The position numbers were made by a program, and so were the translations under genes. Under the pieces are notes generated by a model. That model ran no database searches. It had not been told where the DNA came from and saw only the letters and a program-made list of their open reading frames with translations. Below, in pieces: positions 16,531 to 26,042 of a stretch of DNA of 64,000 nucleotides. This stretch comes from Clostridia bacterium (GTDB lineage Bacteria; Bacillota; Clostridia; Christensenellales; Aristaeellaceae): the NCBI GenBank assembly GCA_017429265.1, contig JAFRPG010000029.1:1-64000 (forward strand), written 5' to 3'. Every line of letters begins with the position of its first letter. Within the stretch, counting starts at the first letter, position 1.

Positions 16531-18369
16531 TCAGGTATTGGCCAGCTGTAGCTGGTACAGCTTTTTGTAGATGCCGCCCAGCTCCAGCAGCTCCTGGTGG
16601 GAGCCCTGCTCGCGGATGCGGCCGTGATGCATGACCATGATCGTGTCCGCGTGCTGGATCGTCGAGAGACGGTGGGCGACCATGATCGTCGTGCGGCCCT
16701 GCATCAGGCGCTCGACGGCTTCCTGGATCCACTGCTCGGTCTCGGTGTCGATGTTGGCGGTGGCCTCGTCGAGGATCAGGATCGCCGGATCGTAGGCGAG
16801 GGTCCGGGCAAAGGAGATCAGCTGGCGCTGACCCGCGGAGAAGGTGCTGCCGCGCTCGGTGGCGGCGTGGGAGTAACCGGCAGGCAGGCGCTCGATGAAG
16901 CGCGCGGCGTTGACCTCGCGGGCGGCCTCCTCCACCTGCTCGTCGGTGATCTCCTCGTTGCGCAGGCGGATGTTGGAGCGGATGTCGCCGGTGAAGATGA
17001 ACACGTCCTGCTGTACCTGGCCGATGGCACGGCGGATCTCGTCCCGGCTCAGCTCGCGGATGTCGATGCCGTCGATGCGGATGGCGCCCTTCTGCACGTC
17101 GTAGTAGCGGCCGATCAGGTTGAGGATGGAGCTCTTGCCGGCACCGGTCGCGCCCACGAAGGCGACGCGCTGACCCGGCTCGATGACGAAACTCACATTC
17201 TTGAGCACCCACTCCTCATCCACATAGGCGAACCATACGTGGTCGAACTCGATCCGCCCCTTCACCTCGCCCAGGGCTTTCGGATGCTCCGGGTCCTCGA
17301 TCAGCGGCCTGGTGTCCAGGAGAGTGAAGATCTTCTCCGCCGAGGCGATGGCGCTCTGGAGGGTGGAGAACTGCTCCGCCAGCTCCTGGATCGGCTGGAA
17401 GAAAGAGTCCATGTAGGAGATGAAGGCGTAGAGGGTGCCGATCGTGATGGTGTCGTTCAGCACGTTGCCGGAACCCACGCCGGTGACGAGGGAGGTCGCG
17501 ATCACGGCGATCAGGTACAGGATCGGGCGGAAGGTCGCGTTGATGATCAGCTCGCGGTAGCCCGCGCGGTAGAGGGCGTCGTTCTTCCCGCCGAATTCCT
17601 CATACTTGCGCTTCTCCCGGCCGAAGAGCTGGATGATCTTCATGCCGGAGAGATGCTCGGAGAGGTAGGTATTGAGGTCGGTGACGCGGGTGCGGGTCAC
17701 CTGGAAGGCCTTGCGGCTCAGCTTGCGGAAGATGAAGGTCAGCACCGCCACCAGCGGCAGCAGGGCGAAGGCATAGCCCGCCATGACCGGGTTCAGGGCC
17801 AGCATCACGGTGGCCAGGCCGATGATCTTGACGGTGTTTTTGAACAGCTGCACCAGGATATTGGCAAAGACATCGTTGATGGCGTCCACGTCGTTGGTCA
17901 GGCGGGTTACGATCTTGCCCACGGGGGTGATGTCGAAGAAACGCATGGTCAGCTTCTCAACGTGGGCAAAGAGGTCGTCGCGCAGGCCCTTGACGATCTC
18001 CTGTCCGGTGCGCTGCATCAGCCAGAACTGGGCGCGGTTGCACACGAAGAGGGCGAGCAGGGTGACGATGTAGGCGACGGTGGTGATCACGACGCCCTGG
18101 AAACGCCAGCCGGACTGCTCCCCGGCGAGGAAGCGGTGGTCGGCGGGGCCGGTGATGTAGCTGTCGATGGCGTTGCGGATCAGCAGCGGGCGCAGCAGGT
18201 CCAGGGCCGTGACCACCAGCACCAGGAAGAAGCAGAAGAACAGCGTCTTCAGGTGGGGGCGCATGTATTTCAGCAGTCGGAGCAGGGCATTGCCCTCGTA
18301 GTGGATGTCGCGGACGGCTTCTCGCTCATCCTCGCGGCTGAAGATGCGGCGTTTCTTCCGGTCAGTCAT
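16531..18369 (-). CDS. ABC exporter half-transporter, consensus ATPase subunit
   Basis: This 612-residue protein has an N-terminal six-helix exporter domain and a C-terminal ATPase: Walker A GATGAGKSS, signature FSAGQRQLISFARTL, Walker B ILILDEATANID with the catalytic Glu, and switch His in VAHRLST. The signature is FSAGQ rather than LSGGQ. It overlaps its partner gene by 8 bp; the ATG at 18369 was chosen over an upstream open stretch of low-complexity Ser/Ala/Arg. Together the two form a heterodimeric exporter of the BmrCD/LmrCD type, usually drug or lipid efflux. The substrate is unknown. Confidence 0.9.
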   Translation of the reverse strand: MTDRKKRRIFSREDEREAVRDIHYEGNALLRLLKYMRPHLKTLFFCFFLVLVVTALDLLRPLLIRNAIDSYITGPADHRFLAGEQSGWRFQGVVITTVAYIVTLLALFVCNRAQFWLMQRTGQEIVKGLRDDLFAHVEKLTMRFFDITPVGKIVTRLTNDVDAINDVFANILVQLFKNTVKIIGLATVMLALNPVMAGYAFALLPLVAVLTFIFRKLSRKAFQVTRTRVTDLNTYLSEHLSGMKIIQLFGREKRKYEEFGGKNDALYRAGYRELIINATFRPILYLIAVIATSLVTGVGSGNVLNDTITIGTLYAFISYMDSFFQPIQELAEQFSTLQSAIASAEKIFTLLDTRPLIEDPEHPKALGEVKGRIEFDHVWFAYVDEEWVLKNVSFVIEPGQRVAFVGATGAGKSSILNLIGRYYDVQKGAIRIDGIDIRELSRDEIRRAIGQVQQDVFIFTGDIRSNIRLRNEEITDEQVEEAAREVNAARFIERLPAGYSHAATERGSTFSAGQRQLISFARTLAYDPAILILDEATANIDTETEQWIQEAVERLMQGRTTIMVAHRLSTIQHADTIMVMHHGRIREQGSHQELLELGGIYKKLYQLQLANT

Positions 18370-20134
18370 GGAGCTCACCGCCCTCCTCGCGCAGCTGCTT
18401 CTCGAGCTGCTGCTTGTCGTAGATGCCGCGGTAGATCCCCTGGAGGGCCAGGAGCTCATCGTGGGTGCCGTATTCCGCCAGGCGGCCGTCCTCAAGGACG
18501 GCGATGTGGTCTGCCTGCTGGATCGTGGAGACGCGGTGGGCGATGATGATCGTCGTCCTGCCGCGGCGGGTCTCGCGCAGGTTGTGGAGGATCTGCTCCT
18601 CGGTGTCCGTGTCCACGGCGGACAGGGCGTCGTCGAGGATCAGGATCGGCGCGTCCTTCAGCAGGGCCCGCGCGATGGAGGTGCGCTGCTTCTGGCCGCC
18701 GGAGACCGTCACGCCGCGTTCGCCGACGAGGGTCTCGTATCCCTCGGGGAATTCGAGGATGTTGTCGTGGACGCACGCCTGCTTCGCAGCCTCCTCGACC
18801 TCTTCCTGACCGGCCTGCTCCACGCCGAAGGCGATGTTCCGCGCGACGGTGTCGGAGAAGAGGAAGTTGTCCTGCGGTACATAGGCGATGTCGCGGTGGA
18901 GGACGGAGAGCGGGATCTCGCGGATGGACCGTCCGTCGAAGCGGATCATGTCCCGCCGCTCGGTGTCCCACAGCCGCTCGATCAGGTTGACGAGGGTCGT
19001 CTTGCCGGCGCCCGTGCGGCCGATGATGGCCAGGGTCTCTCCGGGCGCGACGCGCAGGGAGACGTCGGTCAGCGCCGGATGCGCCTCCGCGCCGGGATAG
19101 GCGAAGGACAGGCCGTCCAGCTCGATGGCACCGGAGAGGGACGTGACGGCGGGGTCGCCTTCGTCCACGATGTCGGGTTTGGCGTCGTGGATCCTGCGCA
19201 CGCGCTTGAGGGAGGCCAGACCCTGGGAGATGGAGGACACCGCCTCGCCGACCGCGATCAGCGGCCAGACAAGCATGGTGAGATAGGTGTTGAAGACGAC
19301 GAACTGGTCCAGGCCGATCTCCCCGTCGATGGCCAGCTTGCCGCCGTAGAGCAGGGTCAGCATCATGGACACGCCGATGACCAGGTCCAGCAGGGGGAAG
19401 ACCGTGGACACAAGCCGCGCCACGGCGAGGTTCTTGTCCTTGCAGCGGAGGCTGGCTTTCGCGAAGGCGTAGAGCTCCTTGCGTTCCTGCACAAAGGCCT
19501 TGATCACGCGGATGCCGCTGATGGACTCCTGCGTCTGGTCGGTCAGGGCGGAGAAAGCCTCCTGCTTTTCCATGAAGCGGCGGTGCATGGCCTTGCCGAA
19601 AAAGATGTCACCGATGATGATCAGCAGCAGGGGCGTCAGGGCCACGAGGGTCAGCCGCCAGTCCACATAGGTAATCATGTTGGTCAGCACGAGGATCAGC
19701 TCCACCGTCGCGTCGAAGGCGGTGATGATCGTCATGCCCAGCAGCTGGCGGATCGACTGCAGGTCACTGGTGAAGTGGGCCATCAGGTCGCCGGTCTTGT
19801 GCTCGTTGAAATAGCGCATGGACAGCGTCTCAAGATGGCCGAACAGGTCGTTGCGCAGGTCGCGCTCGACGCTTCTGGACGCACCGAAAAAGAAGAAGCG
19901 CCAGCCGAAGCGCCCCAGCGCCACCAGGGCCGCGATGGAGACCATCCGGATCAGCAGCCGAAGGATTTGATCCATCGCGACGGTGTTCTTCTCAAGGCCT
20001 CCGACGATCTGGCCCGTGATCTTGGGCAGGTAGACGACAAGCGCGTCCACGGCGGTCAGCGACACGATGCCCAGCACATACCAGAGCCAGTATCGCTTCA
20101 CATAATGTCCTGCCAGTTTGACTTCCCGATTCAT
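18362..20134 (-). CDS. ABC exporter half-transporter, degenerate ATPase subunit
   Basis: This 590-residue exporter subunit has a transmembrane domain followed by an ATPase domain: Walker A GRTGAGKTT, signature VSGGQKQRTSIARAL, Walker B ILILDDALSAVD and switch His in IAHRVST. The residue after the Walker B Asp is Asp, not the catalytic Glu. Its Walker sites pair across the dimer with the partner's altered FSAGQ signature, so both defects fall in one ATP site, as is known for heterodimeric exporters such as TM287/288 and BmrCD. GGAGGGA lies upstream of the ATG. It is the first gene of the operon. Confidence 0.9.
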   Translation of the reverse strand: MNREVKLAGHYVKRYWLWYVLGIVSLTAVDALVVYLPKITGQIVGGLEKNTVAMDQILRLLIRMVSIAALVALGRFGWRFFFFGASRSVERDLRNDLFGHLETLSMRYFNEHKTGDLMAHFTSDLQSIRQLLGMTIITAFDATVELILVLTNMITYVDWRLTLVALTPLLLIIIGDIFFGKAMHRRFMEKQEAFSALTDQTQESISGIRVIKAFVQERKELYAFAKASLRCKDKNLAVARLVSTVFPLLDLVIGVSMMLTLLYGGKLAIDGEIGLDQFVVFNTYLTMLVWPLIAVGEAVSSISQGLASLKRVRRIHDAKPDIVDEGDPAVTSLSGAIELDGLSFAYPGAEAHPALTDVSLRVAPGETLAIIGRTGAGKTTLVNLIERLWDTERRDMIRFDGRSIREIPLSVLHRDIAYVPQDNFLFSDTVARNIAFGVEQAGQEEVEEAAKQACVHDNILEFPEGYETLVGERGVTVSGGQKQRTSIARALLKDAPILILDDALSAVDTDTEEQILHNLRETRRGRTTIIIAHRVSTIQQADHIAVLEDGRLAEYGTHDELLALQGIYRGIYDKQQLEKQLREEGGELHD

Positions 20135-20163
20135 GGTCCGGAATCCCTCCTGTTGCGAAATCC

Positions 20164-20192
20164 ATCTTAACGCAAGGGCAGGGCATTGTCAA
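20164..20192 (-). promoter_or_regulatory. Promoter of the ABC exporter operon
   Basis: On the minus strand, TTGACA (20187-20192), a 17-bp spacer and TAAGAT (20164-20169). It lies back to back with the ribU promoter, which has the same two hexamers. Confidence 0.7.
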
Positions 20193-20202
20193 CAATTCAT
20201 TC

Positions 20203-20231
20203 TTGACACACAGGCAGGTGCGTGCTAAGAT
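20203..20231 (+). promoter_or_regulatory. Promoter of the riboswitch-ribU operon
   Basis: TTGACA (20203-20208), a 17-bp spacer and an extended TGC-TAAGAT (20226-20231), about 50 bp before the aptamer. Confidence 0.75.
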
Positions 20232-20280
20232 GATCACGGCGGCATGGCCCGCCCAATACAATGGCATAGCCTTCATGAAG

Positions 20281-20394
20281 CTTCTTCGGGGCAGGGTGAA
20301 ATTCCCTACCGGCGGTAAAGCCCGCGAACCTGTCGAAAAGACAGGCCGATCCGGTGAGATTCCGGGGCCGACAGTACAGTCTGGATGAGAGAAG
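20281..20394 (+). ncRNA. FMN riboswitch aptamer (RFN element)
   Basis: The conserved RFN core is present in order: TTCGGGGCAGGGTGAAATTC, then CCCTACCGGCGGTAAAGCCCGCGA, the variable arm GACAGGCC, CCGGTGAGATTCCGGGGCCGACAGT and the closing AGTCTGGATGAGAGAAG. The P1 stem pairs CTTCT at 20281-20285 with AGAAG at 20390-20394. It binds FMN and turns off the downstream riboflavin transporter gene. Confidence 0.96.
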
Positions 20395-20417
20395 AGCGCT
20401 GGAAATACGCCAATTTC

Positions 20418-20448
20418 CGCCCCTGAAAAGCAAGTTGCTTCAGGGGCG
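20418..20448 (+). terminator. Riboswitch expression platform hairpin
   Basis: A 10-bp perfect stem (CGCCCCTGAA with TTCAGGGGCG) sits between aptamer and gene. It can be extended by pairing AAATACGC (from 20403) with GCGTATTT, and is followed by TATTTTGAGGAGG. This could terminate transcription or hide the ribosome binding site when FMN is bound. The U-run is short, so translational control is also possible. Confidence 0.7.
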
Positions 20449-20473
20449 TGCGTATTTTGAGGAGGTATGCTTC

Positions 20474-21103
20474 ATGTCAGGCAAAACCAGAGGGAAAGTC
20501 TTCGGAACCCGTCAGATCGCTACCACCGGTATTCTGGCTGCGGTCGCGACCGTCCTGTTCGCCTTCGTGCCGTCCATTCCCGTCGTGCCGAACATCTACA
20601 ACCTGGATTTTTCCAACATCCCGGTCATGCTGGGCGGCTTCGCCATGGGACCGATCCCCGGTCTGGTCATCCTGCTGATCAAGGACGTTGTCCACTTCCT
20701 GATCCGCGGCCTCAGTGAGACTGTGGGCGTGGGAGATATCGCGGACTTCATCACCTGTGCGTCCTTCATGCTGCCTGCGGCGATCATGTATCAGCGGAAA
20801 CGCACGCTCAAGACCGCCATGACCGGAATGGTCGTCGGTATGGTGCTGGTGACGGTCATCAGCGTATTCCTGAACAAGTGGTTCCTGTTCCCGACCTTCA
20901 GCCGGCTGATTCCGTACATGACACTTGAGAAGATCGTGGAGACGATCGGCAAGGTATTCCCCTTCGCCGATACCGAATGGAAAGCATTGCTGCTGGTCAC
21001 CGCGCCGTTCAACCTGATCAAGAGCATCATGATTATGGTGGTCACTTTCTTCATCTACAAACCGCTTTCTCCGATCCTCAAGGGCAACTGGGGCAGGAGA
21101 TAA
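20474..21103 (+). CDS. ribU: Riboflavin ECF transporter substrate-binding subunit RibU
   Basis: This 209-residue integral membrane protein has about six hydrophobic helices. It contains the RibU-type FSNIPVMLGGFAMGPIPGLVILLIKDVVHFLIRG region, and the upstream FMN riboswitch strongly supports riboflavin as substrate. It works with the shared energising module EcfA-EcfA'-EcfT, which is not in this window. The ATG at 20474 has GAGGAGG about 8 nt before it. It is followed 24 bp later by tsaE, so the tsa genes may fall partly under FMN control. Confidence 0.93.
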   Translation: MSGKTRGKVFGTRQIATTGILAAVATVLFAFVPSIPVVPNIYNLDFSNIPVMLGGFAMGPIPGLVILLIKDVVHFLIRGLSETVGVGDIADFITCASFMLPAAIMYQRKRTLKTAMTGMVVGMVLVTVISVFLNKWFLFPTFSRLIPYMTLEKIVETIGKVFPFADTEWKALLLVTAPFNLIKSIMIMVVTFFIYKPLSPILKGNWGRR

Positions 21104-21127
21104 TCTTCAGCAAGTGAGGGACGATCT

Positions 21128-21586
21128 ATGCAGACACATTCCCCGGCGGAGACCCGAGCCCTGGGCGCACGACTCGCACAGCTCCTCCTGCCGGGGGATG
21201 TGCTGCTTTTGGAAGGCGACCTGGGGGCCGGCAAGAGCGAACTGACCCGCGGCATCGCCCGCGGGCTGGGGGTCGACGGGCCGGTCTCAAGCCCGTCCTT
21301 CACCATCCTCAACGTCTATGACAGCGGCCGCATCCCCCTGTACCACTTCGACTGGTACCGCCTGAACAGCGCGGAAGAGCTCTACGAGATGGGCATGGAT
21401 GAGTATCTGGGCGGGGACGGCGTCGCCGTGGTGGAATGGCCCTCCCGCTGCCCGGACGCGATTCCGGCGGATCACCTGCTGGTGACCGTCACCCCGCTGG
21501 GCGAGACTGTCCGGGAGATCACCTGGACCCCGTGCGGCACATTCCGTCCGCTGAGTATCCCTGATTCCGAGGAGGAAGCCCATTGA
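21128..21586 (+). CDS. tsaE: tRNA threonylcarbamoyladenosine biosynthesis ATPase TsaE
   Basis: This 152-residue P-loop protein has Walker A GDLGAGKSELTRG, then VSSPSFTILNVYD, HFDWYRL and VAVVEWPSR. These are diagnostic for TsaE (YjeE), the ATPase that drives TsaB-TsaD in making the t6A37 modification of ANN-decoding tRNAs. It is full length. Its stop overlaps the TTG start of tsaB. Confidence 0.94.
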   Translation: MQTHSPAETRALGARLAQLLLPGDVLLLEGDLGAGKSELTRGIARGLGVDGPVSSPSFTILNVYDSGRIPLYHFDWYRLNSAEELYEMGMDEYLGGDGVAVVEWPSRCPDAIPADHLLVTVTPLGETVREITWTPCGTFRPLSIPDSEEEAH

Positions 21587-22284
21587 ACATTCTTGCGATC
21601 GATACCTCCGGCCCGACCTGCGGCGTGGCCGTCCTCTCCGGGGATGCCGTCCGCTACAGCGCCATGGTCCTCAACAAGCGCACGCACTCGGTGAACCTGC
21701 TGCCGATGATCGACGCGGCGCTCACGGCGAGCGGGCTGACCCTCGCGGACATGGACAGGCTGGCCTGCGTGGTCGGCCCGGGATCCTTCACGGGCGTGCG
21801 CCTCGGCGTGAGCACCCTGAAGGGGCTGGCCCACGGCAGCGGCAAGCCCTGTGCGGCGGTGAATGCCCTCGAGGCGCTGGCGGCCGGCGCCGGCGACTTC
21901 GACGGCGTGATCTGCCCGATCCAGGACGCTCGGGCCGGACAGGTGTACGGGGCGGCCTTCCGCAGCGGCGCTGTCCGCCCGGAGCGGCTGATGCCGGACA
22001 CGCCCATCCGCCTTGAGGACTACGCGGCACAGCTGCGGACGCTGGGGGAACGCTTCCTCTTCGTCGGAGACGGGATGCCGGTGCACCGCGGGCGGCTGGC
22101 CGAACTGCTCGGGGAGAGCGCCGTGTTCGCGCGGCCGTCGCTGGCCTTCCTCAACCCGGCTGTCGTGGCGGAGTTTGCGGCTGCCGTCGAGGCGGTGGAT
22201 TACCTCACCCTGATGCCCCTCTACCTCCGTGCGCCGAACGCCGAGCGCAACAAAAAGCTGATGGAGGCTGCCGCCCATGCCTGA
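21583..22284 (+). CDS. tsaB: tRNA threonylcarbamoyladenosine biosynthesis protein TsaB
   Basis: This 233-residue ASKHA-fold protein begins ILAIDTSGPTCGVAVL and contains the conserved VVGPGSFTGVRLGVSTLKGLAHG. TsaB is the inactive paralogue that partners TsaD. The start is TTG at 21583, overlapping the tsaE stop, with GAGGAGG about 7 nt upstream; no ATG is better placed. TsaD and TsaC are not in this window. Confidence 0.93.
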   Translation: MNILAIDTSGPTCGVAVLSGDAVRYSAMVLNKRTHSVNLLPMIDAALTASGLTLADMDRLACVVGPGSFTGVRLGVSTLKGLAHGSGKPCAAVNALEALAAGAGDFDGVICPIQDARAGQVYGAAFRSGAVRPERLMPDTPIRLEDYAAQLRTLGERFLFVGDGMPVHRGRLAELLGESAVFARPSLAFLNPAVVAEFAAAVEAVDYLTLMPLYLRAPNAERNKKLMEAAAHA

Positions 22285-22774
22285 GCGCATCATCCGCCGC
22301 ATGACCATGGAGGACCTCGACGCCGTCCTTGCGATCGAGGAGGCATGTTTCGCCAGGCCCTGGACCCGCGCCGACTATGAGGGCGAGCTGACCCGGAACC
22401 GGGCGGCCCGCTATCTGGTGGCGGTGGAGGACGGCCGGATCGCCGGCTTTGCGGGCGCGTGGATCATCCTTGACGAGAGCCATATCACGAACATTGCGGT
22501 CGCGGAGGAATTCCGGCGCCGCGGGATCGGCCATGAGATGACGCTGGCCCTCCTGCAGTACCTGTCCAACCTCGGCGCGGTCTATACGACGCTCGAGGTG
22601 AGGGAGAGCAACGCCGCCGCCCAGGGCCTGTATACCGGGCTCGGCTTCATCCGGGTGGGCCGCCGTAAGCGCTACTACGAGGACAACGGCGAGGACGCCT
22701 TCATCATGGTCTGCGACAAGCTGCCGCCGCCCGACCCCGATTTTACCGAGCCGGAGACGGTCTACGAGCCATGA
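22277..22774 (+). CDS. rimI: Ribosomal protein bS18-alanine N-acetyltransferase RimI
   Basis: This 165-residue GNAT enzyme carries ITNIAVAEEFRRRGIGHEM, the acetyl-CoA pyrophosphate loop, and LEVRESNAAAQGLYTGLGF, which is typical of RimI. It acetylates the N-terminal Ala of ribosomal protein S18 in known cases. The gene order tsaE-tsaB-rimI is common in Bacillota, which supports the call. It overlaps tsaB by 8 bp and the next gene by 4 bp. Confidence 0.9.
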   Translation: MPERIIRRMTMEDLDAVLAIEEACFARPWTRADYEGELTRNRAARYLVAVEDGRIAGFAGAWIILDESHITNIAVAEEFRRRGIGHEMTLALLQYLSNLGAVYTTLEVRESNAAAQGLYTGLGFIRVGRRKRYYEDNGEDAFIMVCDKLPPPDPDFTEPETVYEP

Positions 22775-23562
22775 AGATCCTGAACTATTTCGACAGCGAG
22801 TGTCCGGAGCACTGGCTCCGGCAGATCGGCAGGAGCGACTGGAGCGCCGCGCGTCTGCTTGAGCGGCTCCTGCGCGGTGGCACGTTCCGGAGCCGCATGG
22901 GGGAGACGAGCCGGCTTCTCCTGCTCACCGAGGGGGACAGCCTGCTCGCCTTCTGCACCTACGCGGAGCGCGACGAGATCCCGGACCCTGCCCTGAAACC
23001 ATGGTGCGGCTTTGTCTACACATACCCGGAGGCCTGCGGAAAGCGCCGGGCGGGCAAGCTGCTTGAGCATGTGTACGCGCTGGCCAAGGCGGACGGGTAC
23101 CCATGCGTCTATATCTCCACCAACGAGGTCGGCCTGTACGAGAAGTACGGCTGCACGTTCTGGAAACATATGGCGACCGACAGCGGTGAGCGGAGCCGGG
23201 TCTACCGCCTTCCGATCGAGACTCGCGATTACGGCGGCATCATCGGGCAGCGGGTGAGCGGTACGGTCGACCGGCCGATGGGGAGCGCGCACCCGGACCG
23301 GGCGGACATGATCTACCCGATCAACTACGGTTACGTGGACGGCCTGATGGCGGGCGACGGCGAGGAACAGGACGTTTACCTCCTCGGAACGGACCGCCCC
23401 CTGCGGCGCTTCACCGGAGAGGTCATCGGCGTGCTGCACCGCCTCAACGACTGTGAGGACAAATGGATCGTCAGTGTGGACGGAAGCAGGCCGCCGCGGG
23501 AGGAGATCCTCGAAGCGATCGCCTTCCAGGAGCAGTACTACATGGGCGAACTGTACACGTGA
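22771..23562 (+). CDS. GNAT domain fused to an inorganic-pyrophosphatase-like domain
   Basis: In this 263-residue protein, residues 1 to about 150 form a GNAT-like domain (GKRRAGKLLEHVYALAKADG for CoA binding, NEVGLYEKYGCTFWKHM). Residues about 158-263 resemble a small pyrophosphatase-like domain: IGQRVSGTVDRPMGSAHP, IYPINYGYVDG and DGEEQDVYLLG, reminiscent of the YPxNYGY and DGDPxD motifs of soluble pyrophosphatases. The second motif is DGEEQD, so it keeps acidic residues but not the standard spacing. Whether it hydrolyses pyrophosphate is unknown. It is the last gene of the ribU-tsa-rimI unit. Confidence 0.75.
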   Translation: MKILNYFDSECPEHWLRQIGRSDWSAARLLERLLRGGTFRSRMGETSRLLLLTEGDSLLAFCTYAERDEIPDPALKPWCGFVYTYPEACGKRRAGKLLEHVYALAKADGYPCVYISTNEVGLYEKYGCTFWKHMATDSGERSRVYRLPIETRDYGGIIGQRVSGTVDRPMGSAHPDRADMIYPINYGYVDGLMAGDGEEQDVYLLGTDRPLRRFTGEVIGVLHRLNDCEDKWIVSVDGSRPPREEILEAIAFQEQYYMGELYT

Positions 23563-23591
23563 AGAGGCAAATTGCCAGGGAAAAGCAGGCT

Positions 23592-23921
23592 CTTCACGGA
23601 AAGTTCGGGAAACCTTATGGGAGAGGGTTCGCGCTCTGCGGAGCGCGCCAGGGGCTTTCCGATCGATCCGGGGCTGCCGCCCATTCTCCGCTGAAAACTG
23701 TCCCCCGGACAGTTTTCCGGGCGCTCCGAATCCCTGGACCCTTCGGGATCGACTCTTCCTTGTTTGGCATTTTTCAAAACAATGTTGATAAACGAACCTT
23801 GCATTGCCAAAGCCATTCTTAACAGGATGGCCCCGAAGGAGTCCAGAGGGCGATCGGAAAGCCCTCTGGTGCGCCCGCAGGCGCATCCCCTCATCATCGA
23901 AGTTTCCCTAACGAAACGTGA
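23592..23921. repeat. Dispersed inverted-repeat element, copy 1
   Basis: This fills the 393-bp gap between two convergent genes. It is a long imperfect palindrome with imperfect terminal inverted repeats (TTCACGGAAAGTTCGGGAAA against GTTTCCCTAACGAAACGTGA). Nested arms follow: CCAGGGGCTTTCCGATCG / CGATCGGAAAGCCCTCTGG, then CTGGACCCTTCGGG / CCCGAAGGAGTCCAG, then TTTGGCA / TGCCAAA. A 65-bp module (23667-23731) interrupts the left arm. Copy 2 is at 42611-42937. There is no coding capacity beyond chance. Confidence 0.85.
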
Positions 23922-23927
23922 AAAGCC

Positions 23928-23955
23928 AAAAAACGAGGCCGGAAGCCTCGTTTTT
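23928..23955. terminator. Bidirectional terminator after the GNAT/PPase-like gene
   Basis: Stem AAAACGAGGC with GCCTCGTTTTT and a 5-nt loop has A and T runs on the two sides. It serves the converging DNA-glycosylase operon too. Confidence 0.85.
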
Positions 23956-24453
23956 CTATGAAGTCAGTGCGGCGCGCCAGATCTCCACGAGCTTGTCAAA
24001 GGAACAGGCGGCATTGGCCGGGCTGGTGGAGGGCATGCGGATCGGCTCGATCCCCGTGACCGCCTCCAGATATTGGCGGTAAAGCTTTGTGGAGAGCGCG
24101 CCGTTGGTCAGCACGCGCCGGATCGGGGCGTGGGCCGTGATCCGCGCGATGTCCGTCGGGACCGCGTTCCGGACCGATGCGTCCGACGACCCGACGATGT
24201 CGCACTCGGCGATCACGTCCCACAGGGCCAGCCGGTGCCGCAGGGCGAGGGCTGTCTTTTCCTCCACGGTGTGCGGGACAGCCTCCGAAAAGACCGCCGC
24301 CAACATGGGCCAGAAGCGGTTCAGCGGATGACCGTAGAAGAAGCTGGCCTCCCGGCTCTTCACGGATGGGAAGCTGCCGAGGATCAGGATCCGGCTCTCC
24401 GGGCAGAAGAGCGGGCCGAACGGATGCACGACGTGCGTGACGGGAGCGCTCAT
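23956..24453 (-). CDS. DNA-deoxyinosine glycosylase, uracil-DNA glycosylase superfamily
   Basis: In this 165-residue protein, the N-terminal RILILGSFPSVKSREASFFYGHPLNRFW matches the active-site region of the hypoxanthine-DNA glycosylase branch of the uracil-DNA glycosylase superfamily. LTNG and PSTSPANAA lie near the end. It would remove deaminated adenine (hypoxanthine) from DNA. The ATG at 24453 overlaps the yhbY stop (ATGA); the longer open frame upstream is yhbY read out of frame. It is the last gene of the lgt operon. Confidence 0.85.
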   Translation of the reverse strand: MSAPVTHVVHPFGPLFCPESRILILGSFPSVKSREASFFYGHPLNRFWPMLAAVFSEAVPHTVEEKTALALRHRLALWDVIAECDIVGSSDASVRNAVPTDIARITAHAPIRRVLTNGALSTKLYRQYLEAVTGIEPIRMPSTSPANAACSFDKLVEIWRAALTS

Positions 24454-24737
24454 GCGAGGATGATCTTCGGCTCCTTGCTGCTGGGCCGGTAGAGGACGAA
24501 GCGGCGGCCGATGAACTGGACCGGTTCCGCGCCGGTGGCCTCGCACAGGGCCACAAGGGCCTCCTTTGCGGTCATGGGGCAGTTCTGCTGGACGGTGCCC
24601 TTGATGAGCTCGTGGGCCTCAAGGTCCTCCTCGACCTGGGTGAGGGTGCCGGGGGTGATCCCGTCCCGGCCGATGTAAAGGACAGGGTCCATGGTGGATG
24701 CCATGCCGCGGAGCATGGCGCGCTGTTTGCTGGTCAT
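24450..24737 (-). CDS. yhbY: YhbY family RNA-binding protein (CRM domain)
   Basis: This 95-residue single CRM domain has the sequence LYIGRDGITPGTLTQVEEDLEAHELIKG, which includes the family's GxxG-like loop, and then GRRFVLYR. YhbY proteins associate with pre-50S ribosomal particles. It lies 15 bp downstream of obg, a common pairing of ribosome-assembly genes. GGAGG precedes the start by about 6 nt. Confidence 0.92.
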   Translation of the reverse strand: MTSKQRAMLRGMASTMDPVLYIGRDGITPGTLTQVEEDLEAHELIKGTVQQNCPMTAKEALVALCEATGAEPVQFIGRRFVLYRPSSKEPKIILA

Positions 24738-24752
24738 TGTGTTCCTCCGATG

Positions 24753-26042
<1,290 letters not shown>

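Noticed and set aside
23592-23921. Small open frames within the repeat element as peptide genes
   Set aside because: They lack ribosome binding sites, run through the inverted arms and differ in frame between copies.
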